Positions 51,710 to 61,394 of a DNA stretch of 64,000 nt are shown piece after piece. The notes under the pieces are model-generated. The model was not told the DNA's origin, ran no database searches, and worked only from the letters and a program-made list of their open reading frames with translations. The DNA is from an uncultured Phascolarctobacterium sp. GTDB lineage: Bacteria; Bacillota; Negativicutes; Acidaminococcales; Acidaminococcaceae. The translations under genes were made by a program, and so were the position numbers. Within the stretch, counting starts at the first letter, position 1. Each line of letters starts with the position of its first letter. The DNA lies in contig CAAEPE010000038.1 in NCBI GenBank assembly GCA_900757795.1, positions 1 to 64,000 on the forward strand, in the 5' to 3' direction.

Positions 51710-53434
51710 TTGGATATAAAGAATTTATTGGCTGCCGCAATTAAAGACGCAGCGCAAAAAGCTATTGACAGCGGCGCTTTGAAACAGGGCGTGCTGCCTG
51801 AGGTTATGCTGGAGGTTCCGCCGCAAAAGGAATTTGGTGATTTTGCCACCAATTTTGCCATGCAGTCTGCCCGCAGCCTGCACTGTGCACCGCGGCAAAT
51901 TGCTCAAGCTGTGGTTGACAATTTAGACTGTAGCTCTGTGGAGAAAATGGAAATCGCTGGTCCCGGCTTCATCAATTTTTATTTAAAACAGAACTGGACT
52001 GCCGATTTGCTGGCTGGCATTTTGGCTGCCGGTGAAAATTATGGTAATCTGCCTGCAAACGGTTTAGGACGGGTGCAGGTAGAATATGTCAGCGCTAATC
52101 CTACGGGTCCGCTGCATATTGGTCACGCCCGCGGAGCAGCTGTGGGTAGTGCTATGGTTAATTTGCTGCGCGCTGCCGGTTATGATGTAGAAAGCGAATA
52201 CTATATTAACGATGCCGGCAATCAAATGAATAATTTGGCTGCTTCTGTTAACGCTCGTTATTTACAGCTGTTAAAGCTGGAAGAAATGGGCGGCGTGCCT
52301 GCCGATTTAACCGTGAAGCAGCTGGACGAAATGCCTACCGGCATCGCATTTCCGGAAAACGGTTATCACGGTTACGATATTATTGAAACCGCACAGCGTA
52401 TTATTCGTATCTACGGTAAAAAATTTGTAGAATTAGATGAAAAAGAGCGTTTGGCTAAATTTTTGGACATCGCTTATGAAGAAAAGCTGGCTGGCTTAAA
52501 GGAAGATTTGGCAGCTTTTGGCGTTACCTTTGATGTGTGGTTTAGCGAAAAATCTTTGCATAAGGCAGATAAAATTCGTGAAGCCTGCGCCTATTTGCAG
52601 GAAAGAGGCTATATTTACGAAAAGGACGGTGCTCTGTGGTTAAATTCTACGGCGCAGGGCGATGATAAGGACCGCGTTGTTATTCGCGATAACGGCGTTC
52701 CCACTTATTTTGCTGCTGATATTGCTTATCACCGTAATAAATTTGAGCGCGGCTTTAAGCATTTAATTGACCTTTGGGGCGCAGATCACCATGGTTATAT
52801 TGCTCGTGTAAAAGCTGCTATGAATGCTTTAGGCTTTGACGCTGCTAATTTAGAGATTATGCTGCTGCAAATGGTGCGTTTGTATCGCAACGGCGATATC
52901 GTTAAATTGTCCAAGCGTACTGGCGAAACCATTACTTTGCGCGAGCTGATTGACGAGGTTGGCACTGATGCCGCTCGTTACTTCTTCTGCATGCGTTCTT
53001 TGGACAGCCAATTAGATTTTGACATGACCTTGGCTACGGAAAAATCTAACGAAAACCCTGTTTACTATATTCAATATGCTCACGCGCGTATTTCCAGCAT
53101 TGGCCGCCAGCTGGCTGAAGCCGGTATTGAGGCTGTGGCTGAGGATAAATTAAAATTGGATACCTTGCAGGCTCCGGAAGAATTAGAGCTGATTAAAAAA
53201 CTGGGCAAATATCCAGAAATGTTGGCTGCTGCTGCTCGCGAACGCGCTGTGCATCATGTGGCAACTTATACTTACGAGTTGGCAGGATTGTTCCATTCCT
53301 TCTATAACAGCTGCCGCATTTTGGGTGTAGATACAGACTTGCAGCAAGCTCGTATTGCGTTGGTTAAAGCAGTTGGCCATACTATTCGCCACGCTTTAGG
53401 TATTTTGGGCGTATCTGCTCCGGAAAGAATGTAA
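51710..53434 (+). CDS. argS: Arginyl-tRNA synthetase
   Basis: A 574-residue class I synthetase of normal length. The HIGH box is in ANPTGPLHIGHARGAAVG, the KMSKS equivalent is VKLSKRTGETI, and the C-terminal DALR domain binds the anticodon. The start is TTG 51710, supported by AAGGAGAG 9 bases upstream and the family N-terminus. Confidence 0.95.
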   Translation: MDIKNLLAAAIKDAAQKAIDSGALKQGVLPEVMLEVPPQKEFGDFATNFAMQSARSLHCAPRQIAQAVVDNLDCSSVEKMEIAGPGFINFYLKQNWTADLLAGILAAGENYGNLPANGLGRVQVEYVSANPTGPLHIGHARGAAVGSAMVNLLRAAGYDVESEYYINDAGNQMNNLAASVNARYLQLLKLEEMGGVPADLTVKQLDEMPTGIAFPENGYHGYDIIETAQRIIRIYGKKFVELDEKERLAKFLDIAYEEKLAGLKEDLAAFGVTFDVWFSEKSLHKADKIREACAYLQERGYIYEKDGALWLNSTAQGDDKDRVVIRDNGVPTYFAADIAYHRNKFERGFKHLIDLWGADHHGYIARVKAAMNALGFDAANLEIMLLQMVRLYRNGDIVKLSKRTGETITLRELIDEVGTDAARYFFCMRSLDSQLDFDMTLATEKSNENPVYYIQYAHARISSIGRQLAEAGIEAVAEDKLKLDTLQAPEELELIKKLGKYPEMLAAAARERAVHHVATYTYELAGLFHSFYNSCRILGVDTDLQQARIALVKAVGHTIRHALGILGVSAPERM

Positions 53435-53613
53435 GTTTAAAATTCTGCTGTCAAGAGCATTGGTTACTTTGTAGGCTGTGATATTTTTTGAGCATGTTTT
53501 TCGATGCAGCTTTACTAGGTTGGCTTTTGTTGGTGGCAGGGAATTTATATATAATTAAATATGGTTATAGTATTTATTGTAGACATGTTGTGTAATCTGA
53601 GGGGGTTAAAATT

Positions 53614-55239
53614 ATGACTACTAATACTAAGTACATTTTCGTCACTGGCGGTGTTGTTTCTTCTTTAGGCAAGGGCATTACCGCAGCATCCTTAGGCCGT
53701 TTGCTGAAAAGCCGTGGTTACAAGGTAACAATCCAAAAATTTGACCCGTATATAAATATAGATCCGGGTACTATGAGTCCTTATCAGCATGGTGAGGTGT
53801 TTGTTACTGACGACGGCGCGGAAACTGATTTGGATTTAGGGCATTACGAGCGCTTTATCGATATCAATTTGTCTAAAAATTCCAATGTTACTACGGGTAA
53901 AATTTATCAATCCGTAATCAACAGGGAGCGCCGCGGCGATTATCTTGGCGGTACGGTGCAGGTTATTCCGCACATTACCAACGCTATTAAGGAGCGCGTA
54001 TTTTTAGTAGGGAAGCAGGATAACGCAGATTTTGTCATTACCGAAATCGGTGGTACCGTAGGCGATATTGAAAGTCTGCCGTTTTTGGAGGCTATCCGCC
54101 AAGTCAAAAAAGAGGTTGGACGCAACGATACCTTGTATATTCACGTGACGCTGGTGCCATATATTTCCGCAGCCGGGGAGCTGAAAACCAAGCCTACTCA
54201 GCACAGCGTTAAAGAGCTGCGCAGCATTGGTATTACTCCCGACATTATCGTCTGTCGCAGTGAAAAGCCAATTTCCAAGGACATGCGTGACAAAATAGCT
54301 ATGTTCTGTGACGTTGATCCGGAAGCTGTTATTCAAAATCTAACTGCCAAAAGCATTTATCAGGTGCCTATGCTGTTAGAGGAACAAAACTTGGATTCTA
54401 TTGTACTGCGCAAGCTGGATATGGAAGATAAGCCTAAGGATATGGCAGGCTGGCATGATATGGTTGACCGTATACTCAAAAAATATGAGCGTAAGGTTAC
54501 CATTGCAGTGGTTGGTAAATATGTGGCTTTGCAAGATGCTTACATCAGTATTGCCGAATCTTTGCGGCATGCGGCTGTAGCCAACGAAGCGGAACTGGCA
54601 ATAAAATGGGTCAATGCTGAGGAAATTGAGGATGAGGCTACGGACATGGATGCAGTTATGGCAGGCGTGGACGGTATTCTTGTTCCCGGCGGCTTTGGTA
54701 ATCGCGGCATTGAAGGCAAAATTAAGGCTATTCAATATGCTCGCGAAAATAAAATTCCTTTCTTTGGCATTTGTTTAGGTATGCAGTGCGCCGTTATTGA
54801 ATTTGCCCGTCACGTATGCGGTATGGCGGATGCCAACAGTTCCGAATTTGACGAACAGAGCACGCATCCTGTTATTGATTTGATGCCGGAGCAGCTGGAT
54901 GTAGAGGATATGGGCGGTACTATGCGTTTGGGCCTGTATCCCTGTAAAGTATATTCCAACAGCCTGACTATGCAGGCTTATAACGAAGAGCTGATTTATG
55001 AACGCCATCGCCATCGTTACGAATTTAATAATGCCTTCCGCGAAGAAATCCTGTCCAAGGGTTTAAAGCTGGGCGGTACCTTGCCTAACGGCCGTTTGGT
55101 GGAAATTGTGGAGCTGCCGGAAAGCGAGCATCCCTGGTTTTTGGGCGCGCAATTCCATCCCGAATTTAAATCCCGTCCCACCCGTCCCCATCCCCTGTTC
55201 CGTGATTTTCTAGCAGCTGCTTTGAAGGAGCAGAAATAA
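53614..55239 (+). CDS. pyrG: CTP synthase
   Basis: A 541-residue enzyme. The synthase half starts KYIFVTGGVVSSLGKGITAA; the glutaminase half has FFGICLGMQCAVIEFARHV with the catalytic Cys and the His/Glu pair in FHPEFKSRP. It makes CTP from UTP and glutamine. In Bacilli rpoE (delta) lies between argS and pyrG; here only a 179-bp gap remains. Confidence 0.97.
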   Translation: MTTNTKYIFVTGGVVSSLGKGITAASLGRLLKSRGYKVTIQKFDPYINIDPGTMSPYQHGEVFVTDDGAETDLDLGHYERFIDINLSKNSNVTTGKIYQSVINRERRGDYLGGTVQVIPHITNAIKERVFLVGKQDNADFVITEIGGTVGDIESLPFLEAIRQVKKEVGRNDTLYIHVTLVPYISAAGELKTKPTQHSVKELRSIGITPDIIVCRSEKPISKDMRDKIAMFCDVDPEAVIQNLTAKSIYQVPMLLEEQNLDSIVLRKLDMEDKPKDMAGWHDMVDRILKKYERKVTIAVVGKYVALQDAYISIAESLRHAAVANEAELAIKWVNAEEIEDEATDMDAVMAGVDGILVPGGFGNRGIEGKIKAIQYARENKIPFFGICLGMQCAVIEFARHVCGMADANSSEFDEQSTHPVIDLMPEQLDVEDMGGTMRLGLYPCKVYSNSLTMQAYNEELIYERHRHRYEFNNAFREEILSKGLKLGGTLPNGRLVEIVELPESEHPWFLGAQFHPEFKSRPTRPHPLFRDFLAAALKEQK

Positions 55240-55250
55240 TCACACTTATC

Positions 55251-55283
55251 AAAGGCAGGCTGCTATGCAGTCTGCCTTTTTTT
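55251..55283 (+). terminator. Terminator of pyrG
   Basis: Stem AAAGGCAG-CTGC/GCAG-CTGCCTTT, then TTTT. Confidence 0.92.
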
Positions 55284-55314
55284 AGCTACGTTGTAAAATC
55301 ATAAGGAGGTTTAT

Positions 55315-56268
55315 ATGCTCAAAAAAATTTTTATCAGCGCAGTTTTGCTGCTGGCCGTACTCAGCTTTGTGGTTTCTTTGCTGAAAGGTAATAATAACGG
55401 CGAAAAATCCGTTACTGTCCCCGATAGAGTTGCCGTTATCAATATTGAAGGTGTAATTGCCTGCGGCAGCGACAGCAAAGAGACGCTGTTCAACCAAGCC
55501 AACGGCGTTACCAGCGGCAGTATTATGAACCAAATTCGCGAGGCTGCGGCTGACGACAGCGTTAAAGCCTTAGTACTGCGGATTGACAGCGGCGGCGGCA
55601 GCGCCACTGCGGCGGAAGAAATTGGCAGAGAGCTGGCGCGTTTTAAAGAAAAAACTAAAAAGCCTATTGTAGCTACTATGGCTAACAGCGGCGCCAGCGC
55701 TGCTTATTGGATTGCCGCTTGCGCCAGTGATAAGATTTATGCTAATGCTACTACGCTGACAGGCAGTATAGGTGTGTATATGCCCTATATGAATACAGAA
55801 GAGCTTTTCAAAAAAATTGGCATTACCAGCGATAAAATTAAAAGCGGCCCTTATAAGGATATTATGACTAGCGACCGCCCCATGACGGCAGAAGAAAGAG
55901 CAATTCTGCAAAATATCGTCAACGAAATTTATGACCAATTTATTTATGCCGTAGCCGCAGGGCGCCACATGGAAACCAGCAAGGTACGCGAGCTGGCTGA
56001 TGGACGTGTGTATACCGGACTGCAGGCAAAAAATCTTGGCTTGGTTGACGAGCTGGGCGATTATTACGATGCTTTGGCTGCTGCGGGAACCTTGGCTAAA
56101 ATTAAACCGGGCAAGGACGGATTGCCTCCTGTAAAGGAAAAGGCTAAATCCCAGCCGTGGGAATTTTTGTTGAGCGCACAGATTGCCGAAATGATTAAGG
56201 GAGAACTGATGCAGCAGCTACACAGCAGCTTCAGTGCTGCTCCCGCTGTGCAAAATGTAGCGAGGTGA
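55315..56268 (+). CDS. sppA: Signal peptide peptidase SppA (S49)
   Basis: A 317-residue membrane-anchored peptidase that degrades cleaved signal peptides. The N-terminal helix is at 4-22. The Ser nucleophile is in MANSGASAAYWIAACASDKI; the catalytic Lys is in SGPYKDIMTSDRPM. Single-domain (Bacillus-like) length. It is followed by a Yip1-like gene 6 bp later. Confidence 0.94.
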   Translation: MLKKIFISAVLLLAVLSFVVSLLKGNNNGEKSVTVPDRVAVINIEGVIACGSDSKETLFNQANGVTSGSIMNQIREAAADDSVKALVLRIDSGGGSATAAEEIGRELARFKEKTKKPIVATMANSGASAAYWIAACASDKIYANATTLTGSIGVYMPYMNTEELFKKIGITSDKIKSGPYKDIMTSDRPMTAEERAILQNIVNEIYDQFIYAVAAGRHMETSKVRELADGRVYTGLQAKNLGLVDELGDYYDALAAAGTLAKIKPGKDGLPPVKEKAKSQPWEFLLSAQIAEMIKGELMQQLHSSFSAAPAVQNVAR

Positions 56269-56274
56269 TAAGCT

Positions 56275-56838
56275 ATGCGTCGCAAAACCTTTGATGTGCT
56301 CTTTGAACCGGGAGCAGGTATGGCCGCCTTGGTCAAGCAGCCTTGCTTGTGGCGCAGTGCCTTTTATTTTACGCTGAGCGTAGGCTTTTTCATCGGCGTG
56401 GTTACTAATAGCTGGCTTGTGGCGCAGCCCTTGCAGATTCGTTTTGCTATTATTATCTGCACAGTTTTGATTGCGGCGACGGCGTTATCCTTATACGGCT
56501 TTTTGCTGCACGGTATTATGGAGACCTTTGGCGCGTTGGCAGGTGACCCGGTGGGGTTAATCTGCCTGTTAGGCTATACTACGCTTCCCTTTTTGCTGCT
56601 GACTCCTGGCGCACTGCTGGCTGGTAAATTGGGGCTAGGCGGACTGCCGCTATTATCAGGCATACTGCTGGTTGGGTTTTTATGGATGCTGTATTTATTG
56701 GTGCGTACCTTGGAAGCGGTATATTTAATTGATACTTGGCGCGCAGGTATCGTCCTGCTTTTCAGTTTGCTGTTGCTGTACATTGTTTTCGTGCTTCCAT
56801 GGCAGATAGCTATTAAACTGCTCTTGCTCAATTTCTAG
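56275..56838 (+). CDS. Yip1-like membrane protein
   Basis: A 187-residue protein with five helices. The N-terminus FDVLFEPGAGMAALVKQP and the helix GYTTLPFLLLTPGALLAGKL are like bacterial Yip1-domain proteins. Function unknown. Co-transcription with sppA is likely. It ends with TAG. Confidence 0.75.
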   Translation: MRRKTFDVLFEPGAGMAALVKQPCLWRSAFYFTLSVGFFIGVVTNSWLVAQPLQIRFAIIICTVLIAATALSLYGFLLHGIMETFGALAGDPVGLICLLGYTTLPFLLLTPGALLAGKLGLGGLPLLSGILLVGFLWMLYLLVRTLEAVYLIDTWRAGIVLLFSLLLLYIVFVLPWQIAIKLLLLNF

Positions 56839-56868
56839 GTTATTTATACCTGCGCACGCAATTTGTGG

Positions 56869-56897
56869 TTGCGAAAATAAATAGAAAGTGTCATAAT
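56869..56897 (+). promoter_or_regulatory. Promoter of glpX
   Basis: TTGCGA (56869-56874) and CATAAT (56892-56897) with a 17-bp spacer. Confidence 0.7.
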
Positions 56898-56955
56898 TAA
56901 AGAAGAATGTAAGTGTATTTTCTTTTGAAGAAATATATTAAGGAGTGATGTAATA

Positions 56956-57918
56956 ATGAACAGAGAACTTTCCATGGAATTTGTACGCGTTACCGAGGCT
57001 GCTGCTATTGCCTGCGGTCGTTTAATTGGCAGAGGCGATAAAAACGGCGCTGATGGTTTGGCTGTTGATGCTATGCGTTCTGCTTTTGATACCGTAAATA
57101 TCAGCGGCACAGTAGTTATAGGCGAAGGTGAAATGGATGAAGCGCCAATGCTGTATATTGGCGAAGAAGTTGGTGCCGGCGGTTTTGCAGTTGATATTGC
57201 TGTTGACCCTGTCGAGGGTACTAATTTGGTTGCTAAAGGCCAACCCGGCGCTATTGCCGTAATCGCTATTGCTCCGCGCGGCTGCCTGCTCCATGCACCG
57301 GATATGTACATGGATAAAATTGCCGTAGGTCCTCGTGCTAAAGGCTGCATCAATATTGACGCTCCTATGAGCGAAAATCTGGCTCGCGTAGCTGCTGCTA
57401 TGAACCGTAAGGTTTCCGATTTGAACGTAGTGCTGCTGGATCGTGAACGTCATTATCCCATTATGGAAGAAATTCGTAAAGCAGGCGCGCGCATTTCTTT
57501 GATTACCGACGGCGACGTTAACCCCATTGTTGAGTGCTGCATCGAAGGCAGTGGCGTGCATATGTACGTTGGCAAGGGAGGCGCTCCGGAAGGTGTCCTC
57601 GGCGCTGTTGCTGTTAAATGCCTGGGTGGCGATATGCAGGCTCGCCTGTGTCCCGAAGATGAAGCGCAGGCACAACGCTGCTTGAAAATGGGTATTGGTG
57701 ACGTTAATAAGGTGCTGACATTGGATGATTTGGTAAAAGGCGACGATTGCATGTTCACAGCTACTGCTATTACCAACTGCAATATGCTCCACGGCTTGAA
57801 CTATTTTAACGATGGCGTGCGTACTCACACTATTTCCGCTCGTTATAAAACCGGTACCGTGCGTTTTGTAGATGCTATCCACAGCTTTGACCGTAAGGAT
57901 TTGTCTGTAAAACTGTAA
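56956..57918 (+). CDS. glpX: Class II fructose-1,6-bisphosphatase
   Basis: A 320-residue GlpX. VVIGEGEMDEAPMLYIGEEV and VDIAVDPVEGTNLVAKGQPG hold the metal and substrate sites. It drives gluconeogenesis, needed by a cell that grows on organic acids. Despite the name it is unlinked to the glycerol cluster. Confidence 0.96.
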   Translation: MNRELSMEFVRVTEAAAIACGRLIGRGDKNGADGLAVDAMRSAFDTVNISGTVVIGEGEMDEAPMLYIGEEVGAGGFAVDIAVDPVEGTNLVAKGQPGAIAVIAIAPRGCLLHAPDMYMDKIAVGPRAKGCINIDAPMSENLARVAAAMNRKVSDLNVVLLDRERHYPIMEEIRKAGARISLITDGDVNPIVECCIEGSGVHMYVGKGGAPEGVLGAVAVKCLGGDMQARLCPEDEAQAQRCLKMGIGDVNKVLTLDDLVKGDDCMFTATAITNCNMLHGLNYFNDGVRTHTISARYKTGTVRFVDAIHSFDRKDLSVKL

Positions 57919-57928
57919 AAAATTTATG

Positions 57929-57989
57929 TAGACGAACGATAAGGATTTTTCTGCTGTAATATGTATTAGTATGCCTTTTCGTTCGTCTA
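57929..57989 (+). terminator. Hairpin after glpX
   Basis: TAGACGAACGA and TCGTTCGTCTA pair perfectly, with AAGG/CCTT inside. The following T-run is short (TGTTTTCG). Confidence 0.65.
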
Positions 57990-58045
57990 TGTTTTCGTGC
58001 TTTCTGATTATAAATAAAAGTATATTTTAGGGCGTGAAGTAGTTC

Positions 58046-61000
58046 ATGCCCTATTTAGTGTTTTCGTTTACATTATTTATGGATAATTTATTGCTTAAGC
58101 AAGTGGCGCAGCTAGAGGAAACTAAGCAGGCGGCCGCTTTTCAAAAGAAAAAACAGGCGTGCATTTTAACCGGGTTGGCAGCGAGCAGCAAGCCGGTCTT
58201 TTTTGCTGCGGTGGATAAGCTGTTGGGGCAAAAAGGCAGTTTGGCGTTTATCACTACATCCCGCGAAGAAATTCGCACTTATCGACGGGAGCTTAATTAT
58301 TTATATCCTGATTTACCCATGCAGGAGCTATATCCTGTGAGCCTGCCTCGGGTGCAGGTAGAAACTCAAAGCTTGGAGCTACAGGCTGGCAGAGCGGCGG
58401 CGCTGCGTTTTCTGCAGGGCGAGGAACGAGGCATAGTTTTTATCACTGCTGAGGCGTTACAACAAAAGCAACAGCGCCCCGCTGGTTTAAGCGCTCAGCA
58501 GCTGGCGCTCAAAGTGGGTGAGGAACATGAGCAAAAGGATGTTGTCAGCCGACTGGTGGCTTTAGGCTATGAGCGCACGGACCAAGTCGACGCTATCGGT
58601 CAATTTTGTCTGCGCGGCGATATTTTGGACATTTTTCCTATCAATAGTCCCGTGCCGGTGCGTGTAGAGTGGTTTGACAGCGAGCTGGACGCTATGCGCA
58701 GCTTTGATATCAATAGTCAGCGCAGTATTAAATCTTTGCAGGAAATTAAGATTTTGCCGTTGACGGTGGACGACACAGCTTGTTATGACGCCTGCGTTTT
58801 TGACTACTGCGCGGACAATACTATGGTTGTGGTAGACGAGCCTGTGCGGTTGTTTTCCATGCTGGAAAAGCTGGATAAGGAAAATAAAGAAGCAGCTGCG
58901 GAGCTTTTTGCTAAGGATGAACTAACTGCCCTCTGCGCTAAGAGTGGCGCTGTGCTGGTATCAGCTTTAGGCCACAGCTATCTGACCCATTTGCCTGCCA
59001 TAAATATTCCTGTGCGTTCTGTTTCGCCTTATAACAGAAATACCAATCTTTTAGTGGAAGATTTACATAATTGGCTCAGCGAAGGTATTATCCCCGTGAT
59101 TATGCTGTCCTCCGCCATTAAAGCCCGCGGCTTTGCTGATAATCTTACTAATTATGGTTTAAAGGGCGTTTATACTGAAGGCGATTTGCAGCCTGGAAAA
59201 GTCAACGTTATGTTCGGTGATTTAGATCATGGCTTTCGCTTTTGGAATACCAAGTGGCTGCTGCTGACGGAAAACGATATTTACGGTATGCAGAAGCGCA
59301 AGCGGCTGCACAGTAAAAATCAGGGACAGCAGCTGCAATATTTTTCCGATATTAAAATTGGCGATTATGTTGTGCATAAGCTGCACGGCATTGGCCGTTA
59401 CATTGGCGTAGAAAATGTTGAGGTAGGCGGTATTCACCGGGATTATTTGCTGTTGGCCTACGCCGGAGATGATAAGCTGTATGTGCCCGTGGACCAAGTA
59501 AGCCTGCTGCACAAATATGTGGGCAGCGAGGGTACGGTGCCCCGTTTGTCTAAAATGGGCGGTACGGATTGGAAGCGCACCACGGCGAAGGCAGCGAAGG
59601 CTATTACCGAGCTGGCAGAGGAACTTTTGCGTTTGTATGCTCAAAGGCAGATTGTTCCCGGTCACGCTTTCAGTCCTGATACGGAGCTGCAAAAGGAATT
59701 TGAGGAAGCCTTTCCTTATGAAGAGACAACCGACCAGCTTAAAGCTATTGCCGAAATTAAGGCGGATATGGAGCGTCCGCAGCCTATGGAGCGTCTGCTG
59801 TGCGGTGATGTAGGCTACGGCAAAACAGAGGTTGCCATCCGTGCGGCGTTTAAGGCTGTGGTGGACGGCAAGCAGGTGGCTGTTATGGTGCCGACAACCG
59901 TGCTGGCGCAGCAGCATTTCCTGACCTTTAAAGAACGTATGCGTAATTTTGGTGTTAATGTGGCAATGCTCAATCGCTTCTGCACACCTAAGGAGCAAAA
60001 GAGCATTCTGCAAAATCTTGAGGACGGACGCGTAGATATTTTAATTGGTACGCACCGTCTATTGCAGGCCGACGTACAGTTCCCAAATTTAGGCTTGTTG
60101 ATTATCGACGAGGAGCAGCGCTTTGGTGTGGCGCAAAAGGAAAAAATCAAAAAATGGCGTACCGGCATTGATGTGCTGACTTTAAGCGCTACGCCTATTC
60201 CCCGCACTTTACATTTGGCGCTGGTCAATGGCCGCGATATGAGCGTTATCGAATCGCCGCCGGAGGACAGGCTGCCTGTAGAAACCTATGTGAGCGAATA
60301 CAACGACGGCATGATTAAGGAAGCGCTGGAGCGTGAGCTGCGCCGCGGCGGCAGAATTTATTATGTGCATAACCGCGTCAGCGGCCTAGAGGCTATTGCC
60401 GCTAAAATTCGCCGACTGGTACCGGGTATCAGTATTAAGCTAGCTCACGGTCAAATGAACGAGGATGCGCTGGAGGACGCCATGATTAGCTTCTATGAAG
60501 GCGAGTGCGATATGCTTTTGAGCACTACTATCATAGAAAACGGTTTGGACGTGCCTTTGGCAAATACTATTATCGTTGACGGCGCTGAGAATTTTGGCTT
60601 GTCCCAGCTGTATCAAATGCGCGGACGCGTAGGCCGCAGCTCCCGCTTGGCGTATGCTTATTTTGTATATAAGCCTAATAAAGCTTTGAGTGAAATTGCC
60701 GAGAAGCGTTTGCAGGCTATCCGTGATTTTACGGAGCTGGGAGCCGGTTTTAAAATTGCTATGCGCGATTTGGAAATCCGCGGCGCAGGCAATCTTTTGG
60801 GCAGTCAGCAGCACGGGCACATTGTAGGCATTGGCTTCGCCGCTTATTGCGAAATGCTGGAGCAGACTATTAACCGCTTGAAAAATGGTAAGCAGACCGT
60901 GGCAGAACCGGAGCCGGTATTGGAAATTCCGGCAGAAGCATACATTCCCGATGATTACATTGCTGATCCGCGTTATAAAATGGAAATTTACCGTCGTTTG

Positions 61001-61366
61001 GCAGAAATGGCATACGGCGAAAAAGATGATTTGCTGGATGAAATTATCGACCGTTTTGGCGAACCGCCCCAGGAGGTGGAAATGCTGTGGCGTTTAGCCA
61101 GCCTTAAGGGCTTGTGCCGTTTGATGCAGGTGCGTGGTATTAATGTGCGCCCTGGCTCTATCCGCATTACCTTTGGCGAGCATGCCCAAATCAATGTAGA
61201 AACTTTTATGAAAATGCTGGCTGACAACAAAAATAATATGACCTTTAAAAACGGCAAGGAGTCCCAGCTTTTGTATCGCACCGGTTCTTTAAAGGAAGAG
61301 CCTTTGAAATGGCTGGAAAAAACCTTGCCTATGCTGGCTTTAGGCAATAAATTTAACAAAAAATAA
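58046..61366 (+). CDS. mfd: Transcription-repair coupling factor Mfd
   Basis: An 1106-residue helicase that removes stalled RNA polymerase and recruits UvrA. The N-terminal UvrB-like part, the RNA polymerase interaction domain (IGDYVVHKLHGIGRYIGVEN), the motor (CGDVGYGKTEVAIRA; IIDEEQRFGVAQ; LSATPIPRTLHLAL) and the C-terminal TRCF domain are all present. The start is uncertain: ATG 58046 has no clear RBS, and ATG 58079 (MDNLLLKQ) also lacks one. AGGGC/GCCCT could form a hairpin around 58046. Confidence 0.95.
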   Translation: MPYLVFSFTLFMDNLLLKQVAQLEETKQAAAFQKKKQACILTGLAASSKPVFFAAVDKLLGQKGSLAFITTSREEIRTYRRELNYLYPDLPMQELYPVSLPRVQVETQSLELQAGRAAALRFLQGEERGIVFITAEALQQKQQRPAGLSAQQLALKVGEEHEQKDVVSRLVALGYERTDQVDAIGQFCLRGDILDIFPINSPVPVRVEWFDSELDAMRSFDINSQRSIKSLQEIKILPLTVDDTACYDACVFDYCADNTMVVVDEPVRLFSMLEKLDKENKEAAAELFAKDELTALCAKSGAVLVSALGHSYLTHLPAINIPVRSVSPYNRNTNLLVEDLHNWLSEGIIPVIMLSSAIKARGFADNLTNYGLKGVYTEGDLQPGKVNVMFGDLDHGFRFWNTKWLLLTENDIYGMQKRKRLHSKNQGQQLQYFSDIKIGDYVVHKLHGIGRYIGVENVEVGGIHRDYLLLAYAGDDKLYVPVDQVSLLHKYVGSEGTVPRLSKMGGTDWKRTTAKAAKAITELAEELLRLYAQRQIVPGHAFSPDTELQKEFEEAFPYEETTDQLKAIAEIKADMERPQPMERLLCGDVGYGKTEVAIRAAFKAVVDGKQVAVMVPTTVLAQQHFLTFKERMRNFGVNVAMLNRFCTPKEQKSILQNLEDGRVDILIGTHRLLQADVQFPNLGLLIIDEEQRFGVAQKEKIKKWRTGIDVLTLSATPIPRTLHLALVNGRDMSVIESPPEDRLPVETYVSEYNDGMIKEALERELRRGGRIYYVHNRVSGLEAIAAKIRRLVPGISIKLAHGQMNEDALEDAMISFYEGECDMLLSTTIIENGLDVPLANTIIVDGAENFGLSQLYQMRGRVGRSSRLAYAYFVYKPNKALSEIAEKRLQAIRDFTELGAGFKIAMRDLEIRGAGNLLGSQQHGHIVGIGFAAYCEMLEQTINRLKNGKQTVAEPEPVLEIPAEAYIPDDYIADPRYKMEIYRRLAEMAYGEKDDLLDEIIDRFGEPPQEVEMLWRLASLKGLCRLMQVRGINVRPGSIRITFGEHAQINVETFMKMLADNKNNMTFKNGKESQLLYRTGSLKEEPLKWLEKTLPMLALGNKFNKK

Positions 61367-61394
61367 TTTATGAGATAAAAGGAGGGAAAGACAG

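Noticed and set aside
57022..57882. 286-codon antisense frame within glpX
   Set aside because: Shadow frame; the sense protein is unmistakable GlpX.
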